DNA of 64,000 bases from Corynebacterium sp. 74A (GTDB taxonomy: Bacteria > Actinomycetota > Actinomycetes > Mycobacteriales > Mycobacteriaceae). The position numbers were made by a program, and so were the translations under genes. A model generated the notes under the pieces. That model made no database searches. It was not told the DNA's origin and saw nothing but the letters and a program-made list of their open reading frames with translations. This document shows positions 45,150-53,674 of the stretch, one piece after another. Positions within the stretch are counted from its first letter, which is position 1; every line of letters starts with the position of its first letter. The stretch is from contig NZ_PQMG01000001.1 in assembly GCF_008930665.1 (NCBI RefSeq), positions 1 through 64,000 on the forward strand. The letters run 5' to 3'.

Positions 45150-46466
45150 ATGCCCCGTTATAAGGCCAGCCACCTAGCGCATGTGGATGCGCAGCGGTGG
45201 CCGGGAGTGGCCACGGTGCCGGTCGCCTGGGGCGATCGGATTGCTTCGTGGCGGCTGCGGCGCGTGGAGGCTCACTTCGCTCGCGCTCTCGCCGACGCTG
45301 GACTCAGCGTGGGCATTTCTCTCGAAGATTCCGATGTGGTGGTGGAGCACGAGGAGCTGTTCTACCGACTCTCCGATGGTGGCTGGCTCGGCTTGGCCGA
45401 AAGCTACATGGCAGGGGAGTGGCACGCCCGCGATCTCGGTGCCGTGCTGAAGGCCCTGCTGGGCACGACCTTCGGTACTGCCCGCCGGTTGCCGCAGCGC
45501 GGCCGTTATGAGGGCGGTGAACTTCCGCCGGCGCTCAGCGAGTTCACCTCCACCGACAGCATTCATGATGGCGGCGGCATGTTTGCCTCCGGGGTGGCCA
45601 CGACCGAAAGGATCACCCGCAAAAGCTATACCCACAGTTCGCGGCCGAAAGCCGAATCCTCGCACCACTTTGTGGATGACACGCGCATCTCCCCGCCGGC
45701 CGAGGTGGGGCGCGCGGATCTCGCCGATGCGCAAAACCGCGCTATCGACCGCCTACTCGACGCCGCGCAGGTCGGTGGCGGCCGCGATGTTTTGGAATAT
45801 CCCCTCTCCCGTGGCGCCCTAGCGATTCGTGCCGCCCAGCGCGGGGCCAGTGTGGATGCGCTCAGCCCCGACGCGGAGTTTGTGGCGGCCGTGGATGAGA
45901 GCGTGCAGCTCGCCGGTGTGGCCGATTCCGTGTTTATTCACACTATCGAGCATCCCATCGCCACCCGCGAGGACTGGCGTTCGCGCTATGAATCCATCGT
46001 GAGTCTGGACAAGCTTGTGCCCATGGGCGCCGATGGGCAGCGGGAGTTCTTCCGCGCTATCGACCGGATGTTGTCCGTCGGCGGTGTCGCCGCGATCCAA
46101 ACCCTCAGCGAAGGCAGCAACTTTTCTGCAGTCACGCGCCAAGCGCTCGCTGTGGAGCGCGCCTATATCTGGCCGGCCATGGACTATCCGAGCATCGAGG
46201 AGCTGCACAAGACGGTCGATCGCGATACCTCCTTGCGCATCATCGGCGAAACCCACTTCGCCTCCCACTACGCACAGGTTGCGGCGATACAGGGCGAGCT
46301 TTTCGACGCCAACTCGCGTGACGCTGCCGCCGCCGGCTTCGATATCACCTTCCGGCGGTTGTGGCGTTTCCACCTCGCGCTGCAACAAGCACTGCTGGAG
46401 GAGAATCATCTCGATGCGCTTCAGCTACGGCTGACCTCGCGTAGTCGGGCCAGCCGGCGCAGCTAG
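45150..46466 (+). CDS. ufaA: Cyclopropane-fatty-acyl-phospholipid synthase family protein, degenerate active site
   Basis: 438 aa. The overall plan matches CFA synthase-like proteins: an N-terminal domain (GWLGLAESYMAGEW), then a methyltransferase-like domain with LAIRAAQRGASVDAL, FFRAIDRMLSVGG and THFASHYAQ. However, the SAM-binding glycine motif, usually LEIGxGWG, reads LEYPLSRG, and the usual SVEMIEAVG reads SLDKLVPMG. SAM binding and catalysis are therefore doubtful. It occupies the position of C. glutamicum ufaA beside ndh, hence the symbol. AAAGGGAG lies before ATG 45150. Confidence 0.83.
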   Translation: MPRYKASHLAHVDAQRWPGVATVPVAWGDRIASWRLRRVEAHFARALADAGLSVGISLEDSDVVVEHEELFYRLSDGGWLGLAESYMAGEWHARDLGAVLKALLGTTFGTARRLPQRGRYEGGELPPALSEFTSTDSIHDGGGMFASGVATTERITRKSYTHSSRPKAESSHHFVDDTRISPPAEVGRADLADAQNRAIDRLLDAAQVGGGRDVLEYPLSRGALAIRAAQRGASVDALSPDAEFVAAVDESVQLAGVADSVFIHTIEHPIATREDWRSRYESIVSLDKLVPMGADGQREFFRAIDRMLSVGGVAAIQTLSEGSNFSAVTRQALAVERAYIWPAMDYPSIEELHKTVDRDTSLRIIGETHFASHYAQVAAIQGELFDANSRDAAAAGFDITFRRLWRFHLALQQALLEENHLDALQLRLTSRSRASRRS

Positions 46467-46507
46467 TACTGTCTAGTGCCCCGAGAACGCATCAGAGCAC
46501 GACGAAG

Positions 46508-46543
46508 CACACGCCCCTGACCAGTATCTGGCCGGGGCGTGTG
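46508..46543. terminator. Bidirectional terminator-like hairpin
   Basis: CACACGCCCC (46508-46517) pairs with GGGGCGTGTG (46534-46543), with an inner CCAG/CTGG stem. It lies between ufaA and the convergent 38-aa gene and could stop transcription from both sides. Confidence 0.75.
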
Positions 46544-46563
46544 TGTGAGTTGATGCTCGCTAT

Positions 46564-46680
46564 TTAGATAGCGCCGAAGATCTGTCCGGCGCCGCCAAGG
46601 ATCGTCTCGACGATGGCGACAGAGAAGTCGAGGGCATCCTGGTCAAAGTAGCCGGGGTGGGGTGCGGGTCCGGTAGGCAT
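46564..46680 (-). CDS. 38-aa protein, candidate small mycomembrane protein
   Basis: Too short for most gene callers. The peptide begins MPTGPAPHPGYFDQDALDF and ends with an amphipathic/hydrophobic IVETILGGAGQIFGAI. AAGGAC lies 6 bases before the ATG. It is the last gene of a minus-strand cluster with a 189-aa exported protein and two other tiny proteins. Size, acidic body, lack of signal peptide and C-terminal amphipathic helix recall PorA (45 aa) and PorH (57 aa) of C. glutamicum, which are mycoloylated outer-membrane channel proteins. No sequence identity is claimed. Confidence 0.6.
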   Translation of the reverse strand: MPTGPAPHPGYFDQDALDFSVAIVETILGGAGQIFGAI

Positions 46681-46722
46681 AGCTATGTCCTTACTGTGTA
46701 AAAAACGTGATGGGAAGGGGTA

Positions 46723-47292
46723 CTAGCGGATGGTGATGGTGGCGCCGGGATCAGTGAGGTTGGTGTACGCGGCCAGCGGGGCCACGCGCTCACATTGCAG
46801 AACGCAGCTCGGATCGGCCTTTTCCGGGCGACCATCGCGGCGAACATCCTCGGCGTTGTACACGGTGGGAACGGCGATGACCTTTTCCCCAGGTACCGCA
46901 CGGCTCGGGATGAACACGCGCAGGTTGGAATGGATCTTGCCCTCTGCGGTGGCGCGATAGGTCAGCCAGGTGTAGACGCCCCAGTCGCGGCCGGTGCCCG
47001 GCTCACGGAGGGTGACGCGCACCGTGTAGTACAAGCCGGGGGTGAAACCGGTGCCGGTGAAGGTTACGCGAGCCCAGTCGCTCGGGCTGACTTCCTTCGC
47101 AGCGGAATCAGAAGCGGTAAAGGAGACGCCCTCCACCGCACCTTCAGCACGGTTCGGGTTGACGGGGGACTCGATCACCTGCGTGGGATCCCACCATGGG
47201 CGATCCTGAACAGCGTTGGCCGTACCAACGCCGGCACAGAGAGTGCTCACGGCGATGACGCAGGCGCTAATACCTTTGGTCAATGAACGCAT
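46723..47292 (-). CDS. Exported protein of unknown function
   Basis: 189 aa. A clear signal peptide (MRSLTKGISACVIAVSTLC, cleavage likely after GTANA near residue 27) precedes a beta-rich domain (VTFTGTGFTPGLYYTVRVTL, GVYTWLTYRATAEG, NLRVFIPSRAVPGEKVIAVPTVYN). No lipobox is seen (the Cys in the signal peptide is not followed by a mature lipoprotein pattern). A Cys pair near the end (CVLQC) could form a disulfide. It lies within a cluster of three tiny, probably surface-located proteins. Confidence 0.78.
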   Translation of the reverse strand: MRSLTKGISACVIAVSTLCAGVGTANAVQDRPWWDPTQVIESPVNPNRAEGAVEGVSFTASDSAAKEVSPSDWARVTFTGTGFTPGLYYTVRVTLREPGTGRDWGVYTWLTYRATAEGKIHSNLRVFIPSRAVPGEKVIAVPTVYNAEDVRRDGRPEKADPSCVLQCERVAPLAAYTNLTDPGATITIR

Positions 47293-47386
47293 AATATTCT
47301 CTCGGTAGAGGTTATAAGTGGGAAGAAAAAGCGGCGAGCCGGGAAGGGTCGGCCCGCCGCTAAGCACTGAGAACGGTGCCTGTGTA

Positions 47387-47533
47387 CTACACGACGCCAG
47401 CTGCGAAGCCGAGCATCGCCTTGGTGGCATCAACTAGTGCAGGTCCAACCTCTTGGAACCAGTGGACCACCGGCATGGGGTCGCTGGGCGGGTCGAGCGG
47501 AATGCCTGCATTGGGGTCGTGATCTGCACCCAT
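47387..47533 (-). CDS. 48-aa protein, candidate small mycomembrane protein
   Basis: The peptide has a Pro/Asp-rich start (MGADHDPNAGIPLDPPSDP) and a C-terminal helix ALVDATKAMLGFAAGVV. AAGGA lies 8 bases before the ATG. There is no signal peptide. Like PorA/PorH of C. glutamicum it is tiny, acidic and ends with an amphipathic helix. It lies between the 109-aa and the 189-aa genes on the same strand. Confidence 0.62.
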   Translation of the reverse strand: MGADHDPNAGIPLDPPSDPMPVVHWFQEVGPALVDATKAMLGFAAGVV

Positions 47534-47596
47534 GATGTAATCCTTTCGGCTGAAAGTGCATCGGAGGTGCTGGGCATAACCCAGCACTGCGGAGTC

Positions 47597-47926
47597 TTAG
47601 GCCAGCTTGCCCACGAGGCCCAGGATGGCGACGGTCAGGTCGACAGCGTTGGAGAAGAAGCTGTCGACGTTGTCCACGCTGATCTCGGAGGAGAAGGCAT
47701 CCAAGCTGGAGGTGTCAGCAACACCGGTGGTCTCGCCGGCGCCCGGAACCTCGTCTACCGGAAGATCGCCAGCGGGGGCGTCAACGGCAGGGGTGTCCAC
47801 CTCGGGAACCTCGGTCTCCGGGGTGTCCACGACGGGAGCCTCGGTCTCAGGAGCGTCAGCCACGGGGGTTTCGGTCACGGTGGTGGTCTCGTCAATCACG
47901 TCGTTCTCAACTACTGCATTGTCCAT
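47597..47926 (-). CDS. 109-aa acidic repeat protein, candidate surface/mycomembrane protein
   Basis: Residues 10-65 are a Pro/Glu/Thr/Val/Asp-rich repeat (VDTPETEVPEVDTPAVDAPA and similar units), followed by a Ser-rich part DTSSLDAFSSEIS and a C-terminal amphipathic helix SNAVDLTVAILGLVGKLA. The last stretch resembles in character the C-terminus of C. glutamicum PorA. The Ser residues are possible O-mycoloylation sites, which is inference. AAGGAG with good spacing precedes the ATG. It is the first gene of the small-protein cluster. Confidence 0.65.
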   Translation of the reverse strand: MDNAVVENDVIDETTTVTETPVADAPETEAPVVDTPETEVPEVDTPAVDAPAGDLPVDEVPGAGETTGVADTSSLDAFSSEISVDNVDSFFSNAVDLTVAILGLVGKLA

Positions 47927-49374
47927 GAAACAAACTCCTTATGAGTTGGATCTCGATTTCACGAGATTCTTCAGACTGTGGCACATAACGCGCCTTGTAC
48001 ACGTAACTCGCTAGGTGTGAAGTAACTCTCTGTAACGTCTCACCAGCTCGTTACGATGAACACTAACGGACGCAGCAGAAAACCGCTAGCACCTCGAAAA
48101 ATGCGCCAACTTACGCTCCTGACAAGAAGCTAAGAAAAAGCTGAATATAGCGATTCTGAGAATGATTGAGCGGCTCAATTTACATCATTATTCGGAATGT
48201 TTAAGACTTGTTGAATAGTGCAACAAAATGATGTGCTACTGGAAGAGCTTTTCTATTAAAACCTATGGAATAACGGGCGTATGTGGTCTGATGACGGACA
48301 TCGGCGAGGTGGTGGACGCAGCAAGGGTGCCGGGTGTTGAGCAGTGATAATCCCTACTTGTCCGTAGGTTAGGGGAGTAAGGTGTACCTTGTCCATGGCC
48401 AGATTTATTGATTCACCCTATGGCGACATGAGGCGTTAGCCGGCCGTGTGTGGGGCGCGGGGGTGGTGGGATGTGTACAGACTGGTGGCCACCTCAGCAA
48501 AGGATGCACTGCACAGATTCGCTCGCCAGCGTATGTGGGGGCGCGTAAATGCCGACGTCTGTCACTTAACAAGGGGTCATAGCGGCCGATTCAGGGTAGG
48601 CTAATCTGGGGGTGATGTCCGATGTCGGTCGGGGGTTATGTGCCGCCATTCTGAGTACTTGTACACAGTCCACTAAGTGCGTGCTGTGACTCGCATGGGG
48701 CGCTGTGTCTGGGCCTGAGTGTGGCGTGAGGCGTGCGGTGGCCACTGAGGGCAGGGCGCGAGACGAGGACGTGGCCCCAGCGATGGCGGAATGGGGAATC
48801 TAGGGGCCGGGTGCGGAGGGTGGCCGAGGCCGCTAGGTCTCGCTGGAGTGTGGAGCGCGATGCGCCGCCAACGCTGAGCGGGGAATGGGGAGCATCGCTA
48901 AAGTGACATAATGTATATTATCGGACAAATATCGATGCTGGTGGGTGCACGCTGTTGTTATGGCTTCCGCCGTCAGGTCTGTGGCTGAGACTATTGTCCT
49001 CACACGTCGCTATCTGCGGTTCTGTGCGACCTACCGCGGCGTCGCTTTTCGACTCTTCGCTCACTGTGTGAGGTTTAGCCGCATCGCCCGCGGTGTCCGT
49101 GGTGTGTGCTCCGTGCTCAGCAGTTCTGGACGGCTCGGTTGCCCACGTGCTCATCTGCGCTGTGCGGCCTCGCCACCCACACGCTCACGCGCCACTGAGC
49201 GTGCCGCGCTCATTCCGCCATCGCTCCCGCTATGGACGCGAAAGAATCCGCCACTGCGTAGTAGCGCGCGCCCAGGTGGCCATCGGCGCGCCCCTCTGCC
49301 CTTACACAGATATGCCGCCTATTACGTCACAGTGACGAAATAAGTGGCATTCCTAGGGCTGTGGGATGAAGCGG
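47927..49374. other. Long region without convincing genes
   Basis: About 1.45 kb. The part near 48050-48280 is AT-rich and probably holds promoters of the minus-strand small-protein cluster. Two short open frames (48918-49154 minus, 48945-49343 plus) overlap, lack family features and are not supported. TCAGGGTAGGCTAATCTGG at 48591-48609 matches 13 of 19 bases of a DtxR iron box as I recall it. One copy of the repeated 11-mer TGCGTAGTAGC lies at 49255-49265. The region may be gene remains or contain an unrecognised RNA. Confidence 0.5.
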
Positions 49375-49536
49375 CTATCGCTGTTTATAGGCTGTGACCA
49401 ACTGCCAGATGGTCAGTGCAATCAGTAGCACTGAGAAGCCGGCCAGCCAAGCCAAGCCTTCGGTGTACATGAAGATGCCGAAGATGATGAGTACGACGAG
49501 GCGCACCCACATGGCGGGAATCAGCTTATTCACCAT
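49375..49536 (-). CDS. 53-aa membrane protein downstream of the YceI gene
   Basis: A short frame with two hydrophobic segments (WVRLVVLIIFGIFMYTEGL and AWLAGFSVLLIALTIWQLV) separated by a tight turn. AGGAG lies 7 bases before ATG 49536, and the gene starts 9 bases after the YceI stop on the same strand. It is probably a helical-hairpin membrane protein coexpressed with YceI. Function is unknown. Confidence 0.7.
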   Translation of the reverse strand: MVNKLIPAMWVRLVVLIIFGIFMYTEGLAWLAGFSVLLIALTIWQLVTAYKQR

Positions 49537-49545
49537 GGCGCGCTC

Positions 49546-50259
49546 CTAGCTGTCTTTCTGCATGCTGATGCGGATATTAAGCTCGCCGTCCTCGGAGATC
49601 TTCGCAGCAATGAAGTCTGGGGTCTTGACTCCAAAGTCCTCGCGATTAAAAGGAATGGTGCCCGCCAGAATGATGGATTCGCCGCTGCGCAGCACATCGA
49701 ACTCGGCACTCACCGGGTTGGTCACGCCCTTGATGGTGAACTCGCCATCGAGCTGCACGGTGGCCGGAGTGCCATCATCAGGAACCTGTGAGAGATCCGC
49801 AGGCTTGGTGAGTACGAAGCGGGCATCGGGATAGAGCTCCGTTTCCAAGAGCTTGCGGCGCACGTTCACATCGCGACGCTTCTGATCGGTCTCGACCTGT
49901 GTGAGGTCGGCCACCATTTCGGCGCCGGCCTGGACGGAATTATCACTGACCGTCGCGGAGCCGGTGACAGCTCGTGTGGAGCCAGAGGTACTACGGCGCT
50001 CCCCCGGCAGGATCTCCTCGAAGGTATAGCCTACCGAGGTGGTGTTTCCCTCGGCGCTGGGAACGACAGTCCACTCGCCATTGACGTCCGTGCTGGCCGC
50101 GTTGGCCTGCTCGGTAGAGATACCCCCGGTCTGTACTCCGGAGTTCATGACGGCCTTGTACACCACGGGCGCCACAGCAAGCAGCGTGAGAACGACGATG
50201 ACTACAACGGCACCGACGACGACGGCTTTATTAGCCCCTTTGGAAGCCCCAGTATTCAT
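49546..50259 (-). CDS. YceI family protein, membrane-anchored
   Basis: About 237 aa. A membrane segment at residues 12-32 (VVVGAVVVIVVLTLLAVAPVV) is followed by a YceI lipocalin-like domain from about residue 65 (GEWTVVPS, SVGYTFEEIL, RRKLLETELYPDARFVLTKPADL, TVQLDGEFTIKGVTNPV). YceI proteins bind isoprenoid chains. ATG 50268 is an alternative start. It is followed directly by the 53-aa membrane protein gene. Confidence 0.88.
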   Translation of the reverse strand: MNTGASKGANKAVVVGAVVVIVVLTLLAVAPVVYKAVMNSGVQTGGISTEQANAASTDVNGEWTVVPSAEGNTTSVGYTFEEILPGERRSTSGSTRAVTGSATVSDNSVQAGAEMVADLTQVETDQKRRDVNVRRKLLETELYPDARFVLTKPADLSQVPDDGTPATVQLDGEFTIKGVTNPVSAEFDVLRSGESIILAGTIPFNREDFGVKTPDFIAAKISEDGELNIRISMQKDS

Positions 50260-50280
50260 GTCTTGCATCCTAACCCAATT

Positions 50281-50616
50281 TTAGAAACGGAAATGTTCAA
50301 TGGCCCGAGCCATGCGCTGCAGCTCCTCGCACAGTTCGTCGATGTCCTCGGGCTCGGCATCCTCGGCCACCGCGGTGGCGATGTCCTCGGCGGCGCAACG
50401 CAGCTCATAGAGCGAGTCCGTGAACTGGGCCCGTTGCTCGGGGGTGATCACCACTGCATCGCTAGGAAGCTGTCGACTCTCCGCTAGTTGTCGGTGCTCA
50501 TAAGCACGTTGCCGACACGAGGCGCTGCAGTACTTCTTTGGTCGCCCCCTGCCGCTAGTGGCGAATTCCTTTCCGCACCACTGGCAGGTGTGGGTCACAG
50601 AATCGCGTCTAGTCAC
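50281..50616 (-). CDS. Small zinc-ribbon-like protein
   Basis: 111 aa. Cys11, Cys14, Cys30 and Cys34 (CQWCGKEF ... KKYCSASCRQRAYEHR) form a likely zinc site resembling MYND/FCS-type fingers in actinobacterial hypothetical proteins. An acidic helical C-terminus follows. It is divergent from rbpA, which could hint at a role in transcription, but that is inference only. Confidence 0.78.
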   Translation of the reverse strand: MTRRDSVTHTCQWCGKEFATSGRGRPKKYCSASCRQRAYEHRQLAESRQLPSDAVVITPEQRAQFTDSLYELRCAAEDIATAVAEDAEPEDIDELCEELQRMARAIEHFRF

Positions 50617-50782
50617 GGCTGTATATATTAGCGCACCCCGCCCTGTGTGAGGGCCGGAGCATCCGCGTGGCTAAAATGTGTCTGATGAACTACAACCGCA
50701 GTGCTCCGTGGTGGAACTAAATGCACGGCATGTGCGTTGTACCTAAAGCAATACAGCCGCAAAGAAAAGGACGGATTAAAAC

Positions 50783-51181
50783 ATGGCAGATCGCGTACTG
50801 CGCGGCAGCCGCATGGGTGCTGTGAGTTACGAAACCGATCGAGATCATGATCTCGCACCTCGGCGCATGGTCAAGTACAAGACGGACTCGGGAGAGATTT
50901 TCGAGGTTCCCTTCGCCGACGATGCCGAACTCCCCGAGGAGTGGCTGTGCAAGAACGGCCAGATGGGCACCCTCATGGAAGGCGAGGGTGTTGAGGGTAA
51001 GCCGGTGAAGCCGCCGCGCACCCACTGGGACATGCTCTGCGAGCGCCGCAGCATGGAAGAGCTCGATGAGCTGCTCGATGAGCGCATCGAGTATCTGCGC
51101 AAGCGCCGCCGCAACGCCGCCAAGCTGCTCAAGCAGCAGAAGGAAGAAGAAGAGCGCGCTAAGCAGGAGGCTGGCAAATAA
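50783..51181 (+). CDS. rbpA: RNA polymerase-binding protein RbpA
   Basis: 132 aa. ADRVLRGSRMGAVSYETDRDHDLAPR is the core-tail signature, the central VKYKTDSGEIFEVPFADDAELPEEW lies in the core domain, and THWDMLCERRSMEELDELL forms the sigma-interaction domain. RbpA binds RNA polymerase and sigma A and stabilises open complexes in actinobacteria. The corynebacterial protein has a longer, Lys/Glu-rich C-terminal helix. Confidence 0.95.
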   Translation: MADRVLRGSRMGAVSYETDRDHDLAPRRMVKYKTDSGEIFEVPFADDAELPEEWLCKNGQMGTLMEGEGVEGKPVKPPRTHWDMLCERRSMEELDELLDERIEYLRKRRRNAAKLLKQQKEEEERAKQEAGK

Positions 51182-51201
51182 GCCCAGCGCCGTGCACGGA
51201 T

Positions 51202-51253
51202 AGACCACGACCCGAGAACCATTACGCAGCGGTTTCCGGGTCGTGGTCTTTTT
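51202..51253 (+). terminator. Intrinsic terminator of rbpA
   Basis: AGACCACGACCCG (from 51202) pairs with CGGGTCGTGGTCT (to 51249), extended inward by GAACC/GGTTT-type pairs, then a T-run at 51249-51253. Confidence 0.9.
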
Positions 51254-51326
51254 CCTTATAGGCTACTCCCCTAGTGCCCGCCCCCACCGCGAGCTGCGGT
51301 GCTCGTGGCGGGACGCTATAAGGCAC

Positions 51327-52136
51327 TTAGTGGTTGAACTTGGGGCGCGTCTTGTGACGCTTGATTTCATACTGCACCTGTTTGCTGGTCTCGTTGTAGA
51401 GATCGCGGAGCTGTTCGGCGCGGTGCTTGAGACCCCACAGCGTGACCTGGGACAGCGAGCTGGTGACGAAGCTGCCGTCCAGCTTGGATTCGCCGATCTC
51501 GCGTTCGGTGAAGGTGATCGGGACTTCCTGGACATCGAAGCCCGCCTGGACGGCGCGGAAGGCGAGATCCACCTGGAAAATATAGCCGGCGTTGGACAGT
51601 TCCGAGAAGTCGATCGCTTCGAGGACCTCGCGTCGATAAGCGCGATAGCCTGCGGTCATATCACTCAGACCTGCGCCGAGGGCGAGCGAGATGTAGATAT
51701 TGCCGCCCTTGGACAGCACATAGCGCTTCTTGGGCCAGTTGACCACGCGGGCGCCCGGAATATAGCGCGAGCCGATGACCAGGTCGGCCCCCTCATCCAC
51801 CGCGTTCAGCAGCAGATGCAGCTGCTCGGGGGCATGGGAGCCATCCGCATCCATTTCGCAGAGCACGCTGTAGTCGCGCTCCAAGCCCCAGTTAAAGCCC
51901 TCAATATAGGCGCCGAGCAGGCCTTCCTTGACCTGGCGGTGGCACACAAAGATCTGATCGTCCTGTGCAGCGAGTTCATCGGCGACCTTGCCGGTGCCGT
52001 CGGGGCTGTTGTCGTCCACAATGAGGATGTCCACACTCGGTGCGGCCTGGCGGATACGAGCGGTGATCAGCGGGGTATTTTCGCGCTCATTGTAGGTCGG
52101 GATAATGACCAGTGTCTTCTCACTCGGCTTCGTCAC
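51327..52136 (-). CDS. ppm1: Polyprenol monophosphomannose synthase
   Basis: 269 aa. GT2 domain with [28 protein letters not shown] and [12 protein letters not shown] (DxD), and the C-terminal [26 protein letters not shown] of dolichol-phosphate mannose synthases. It transfers mannose from GDP-mannose to polyprenol phosphate, the donor for lipomannan/lipoarabinomannan and protein mannosylation. The neighbour upstream is lnt, called ppm2 in C. glutamicum, as there. Confidence 0.94.
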   Translation of the reverse strand: MTKPSEKTLVIIPTYNERENTPLITARIRQAAPSVDILIVDDNSPDGTGKVADELAAQDDQIFVCHRQVKEGLLGAYIEGFNWGLERDYSVLCEMDADGSHAPEQLHLLLNAVDEGADLVIGSRYIPGARVVNWPKKRYVLSKGGNIYISLALGAGLSDMTAGYRAYRREVLEAIDFSELSNAGYIFQVDLAFRAVQAGFDVQEVPITFTEREIGESKLDGSFVTSSLSQVTLWGLKHRAEQLRDLYNETSKQVQYEIKRHKTRPKFNH

Positions 52137-52210
52137 AGATGTCGCTACTTTCCATTGCTACGGGACGCATCCGCACCACCACGGTGAGAAAGCGCCACTA
52201 GGGGCTGACT

Positions 52211-53674
52211 TCAGGCGCTGCGACCACGCACTATACCGGCCGCAGCGGCTAACACTCCAATAATAGTGAGTCCGGCCTCGATCTGACCACCATGGACGGC
52301 TGCGATCGTGCGCGTGGCCCGTAGCGGTAGCGTGTCCACCAGGTGATCTGCGGTGAAGATATCGGTCTGTTCCAGCACCTTTCCACTCGGGTTCACTAGG
52401 GCGGAGACCCCAGAGGTGGCGGCCACCACAACTGCCCTATCCAGCTCCTTGGCACGGAATCTGCTCATCGCCAACTGTTGATAGGTCATGTCTGTGAAAC
52501 CGAAGGTGGCATTGTTGGTGGGCGTGGTCAGGATCTGTGCGCCGGCCAGTACAGCATCGCGGCCGGCGCGGTCGAAGGCCACCTCGTAGCAGGTGGATAC
52601 ACCCACCGCGATGTCGTTCATATGCACCACGCCCGATCCCTCGCCGGGCTTGAAATCTCCGGCGAGATCAACGTAGTCGGAGAAGTGCCGAAAGAAATCT
52701 CGGTAGGGCATGTACTCGCCGAAGGGCTGTAAGTACTTTTTGTGATGGTGCTCGCCCACTGTGCCATCGGCGTTGAACACCACCATCGTGTTGCGCGCGC
52801 CGACCTTATCGCGGGTGATCGTGCCCACCAGTAGTGGTGCGTTGACGTGCTCGACCGCCTCTGCGATGCGGGCCCGGGCAGATGCGTGGGCGAAAGGATT
52901 GACATCGGAGGCGTTTTCCGGCCAGATCACGAGATCGACGGGGCGCTCAATGCGCTCGGTTTCGGCACTATGGTTGTTCAACACCGCCTCGCGCTGGGCG
53001 TTGAAATCCAAGCCCATGCGCGGCACATTGCCCTGCACGGCGGCAACCGTCGCCTCCCCGAAGGAGGGGCGCTGGTCCAGCGAGGAGCTATACAGTGTGC
53101 CGCCGAGGAGTATCACGGCAACGGAGGAGAGTGTGAGCATCGACGACAGTCGTGCACGCAGAAGTAGTCCGGCGAGTCCGGCGCCGATGCCTACGGTGGC
53201 GGCACTCACGAGCGCCGGCCCGCCCACCGGGGCCAGAGCACTGAGGGGCCCATTGATTTGTCCCCAGGCCACCCGCACCCATGCGAAGCCGCCGAAGGGC
53301 CATGTGGAGTGCAGCCACTCCACGGCCACATAGAACAGCGTGAAGGCCAGCGGCCCGAGGCGCGGTGCGATAGTGGAAAACAGCAGGATATAGAGGGTAT
53401 TGACGATAGCGAGGGCAATATAGGGTGGGGTGCCGACGAACTCGCCCACCCAGGGCAACAGCGGCAGATAGGCGCATAAGGCGTGGGTGGCGCCGATGAG
53501 GAGGCCGCTGCGCCAGGTGATCGGGCGGGCCATCCAGCGGCGCCAGGGGTGCAGCGCGATATACAGCAGCGCGAAGCTCAGCACCCCGGCGAACCAATAG
53601 CCGTGGGGCTCGAAGGAAAAATACAAGAGCAGCCCTGAGAGGGCTGCGCAGGCGAGGTGGAGAAGCAGCGGCAT
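52211..53674 (-). CDS. lnt: Apolipoprotein N-acyltransferase
   Basis: 487 aa. Several N-terminal membrane segments (residues about 5-205) are followed by a nitrilase-like domain. Visible features: the Glu in LVIWPENASD, Lys in KKYLQPFGEYMP and the nucleophile Cys in VGVSTCYEVAFDR. A final membrane helix follows. It N-acylates lipoproteins and is paired with ppm1 in corynebacteria. The start codon shares a base with the fxsA stop, so the two are coupled. Confidence 0.93.
   Translation of the reverse strand: MPLLLHLACAALSGLLLYFSFEPHGYWFAGVLSFALLYIALHPWRRWMARPITWRSGLLIGATHALCAYLPLLPWVGEFVGTPPYIALAIVNTLYILLFSTIAPRLGPLAFTLFYVAVEWLHSTWPFGGFAWVRVAWGQINGPLSALAPVGGPALVSAATVGIGAGLAGLLLRARLSSMLTLSSVAVILLGGTLYSSSLDQRPSFGEATVAAVQGNVPRMGLDFNAQREAVLNNHSAETERIERPVDLVIWPENASDVNPFAHASARARIAEAVEHVNAPLLVGTITRDKVGARNTMVVFNADGTVGEHHHKKYLQPFGEYMPYRDFFRHFSDYVDLAGDFKPGEGSGVVHMNDIAVGVSTCYEVAFDRAGRDAVLAGAQILTTPTNNATFGFTDMTYQQLAMSRFRAKELDRAVVVAATSGVSALVNPSGKVLEQTDIFTADHLVDTLPLRATRTIAAVHGGQIEAGLTIIGVLAAAAGIVRGRSA

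Noticed and set aside
48918..49343. Overlapping 78-aa (minus) and 132-aa (plus) frames in the gene-poor region
   Set aside because: They overlap each other, lack ribosome-binding sites and family features, and look like chance frames.
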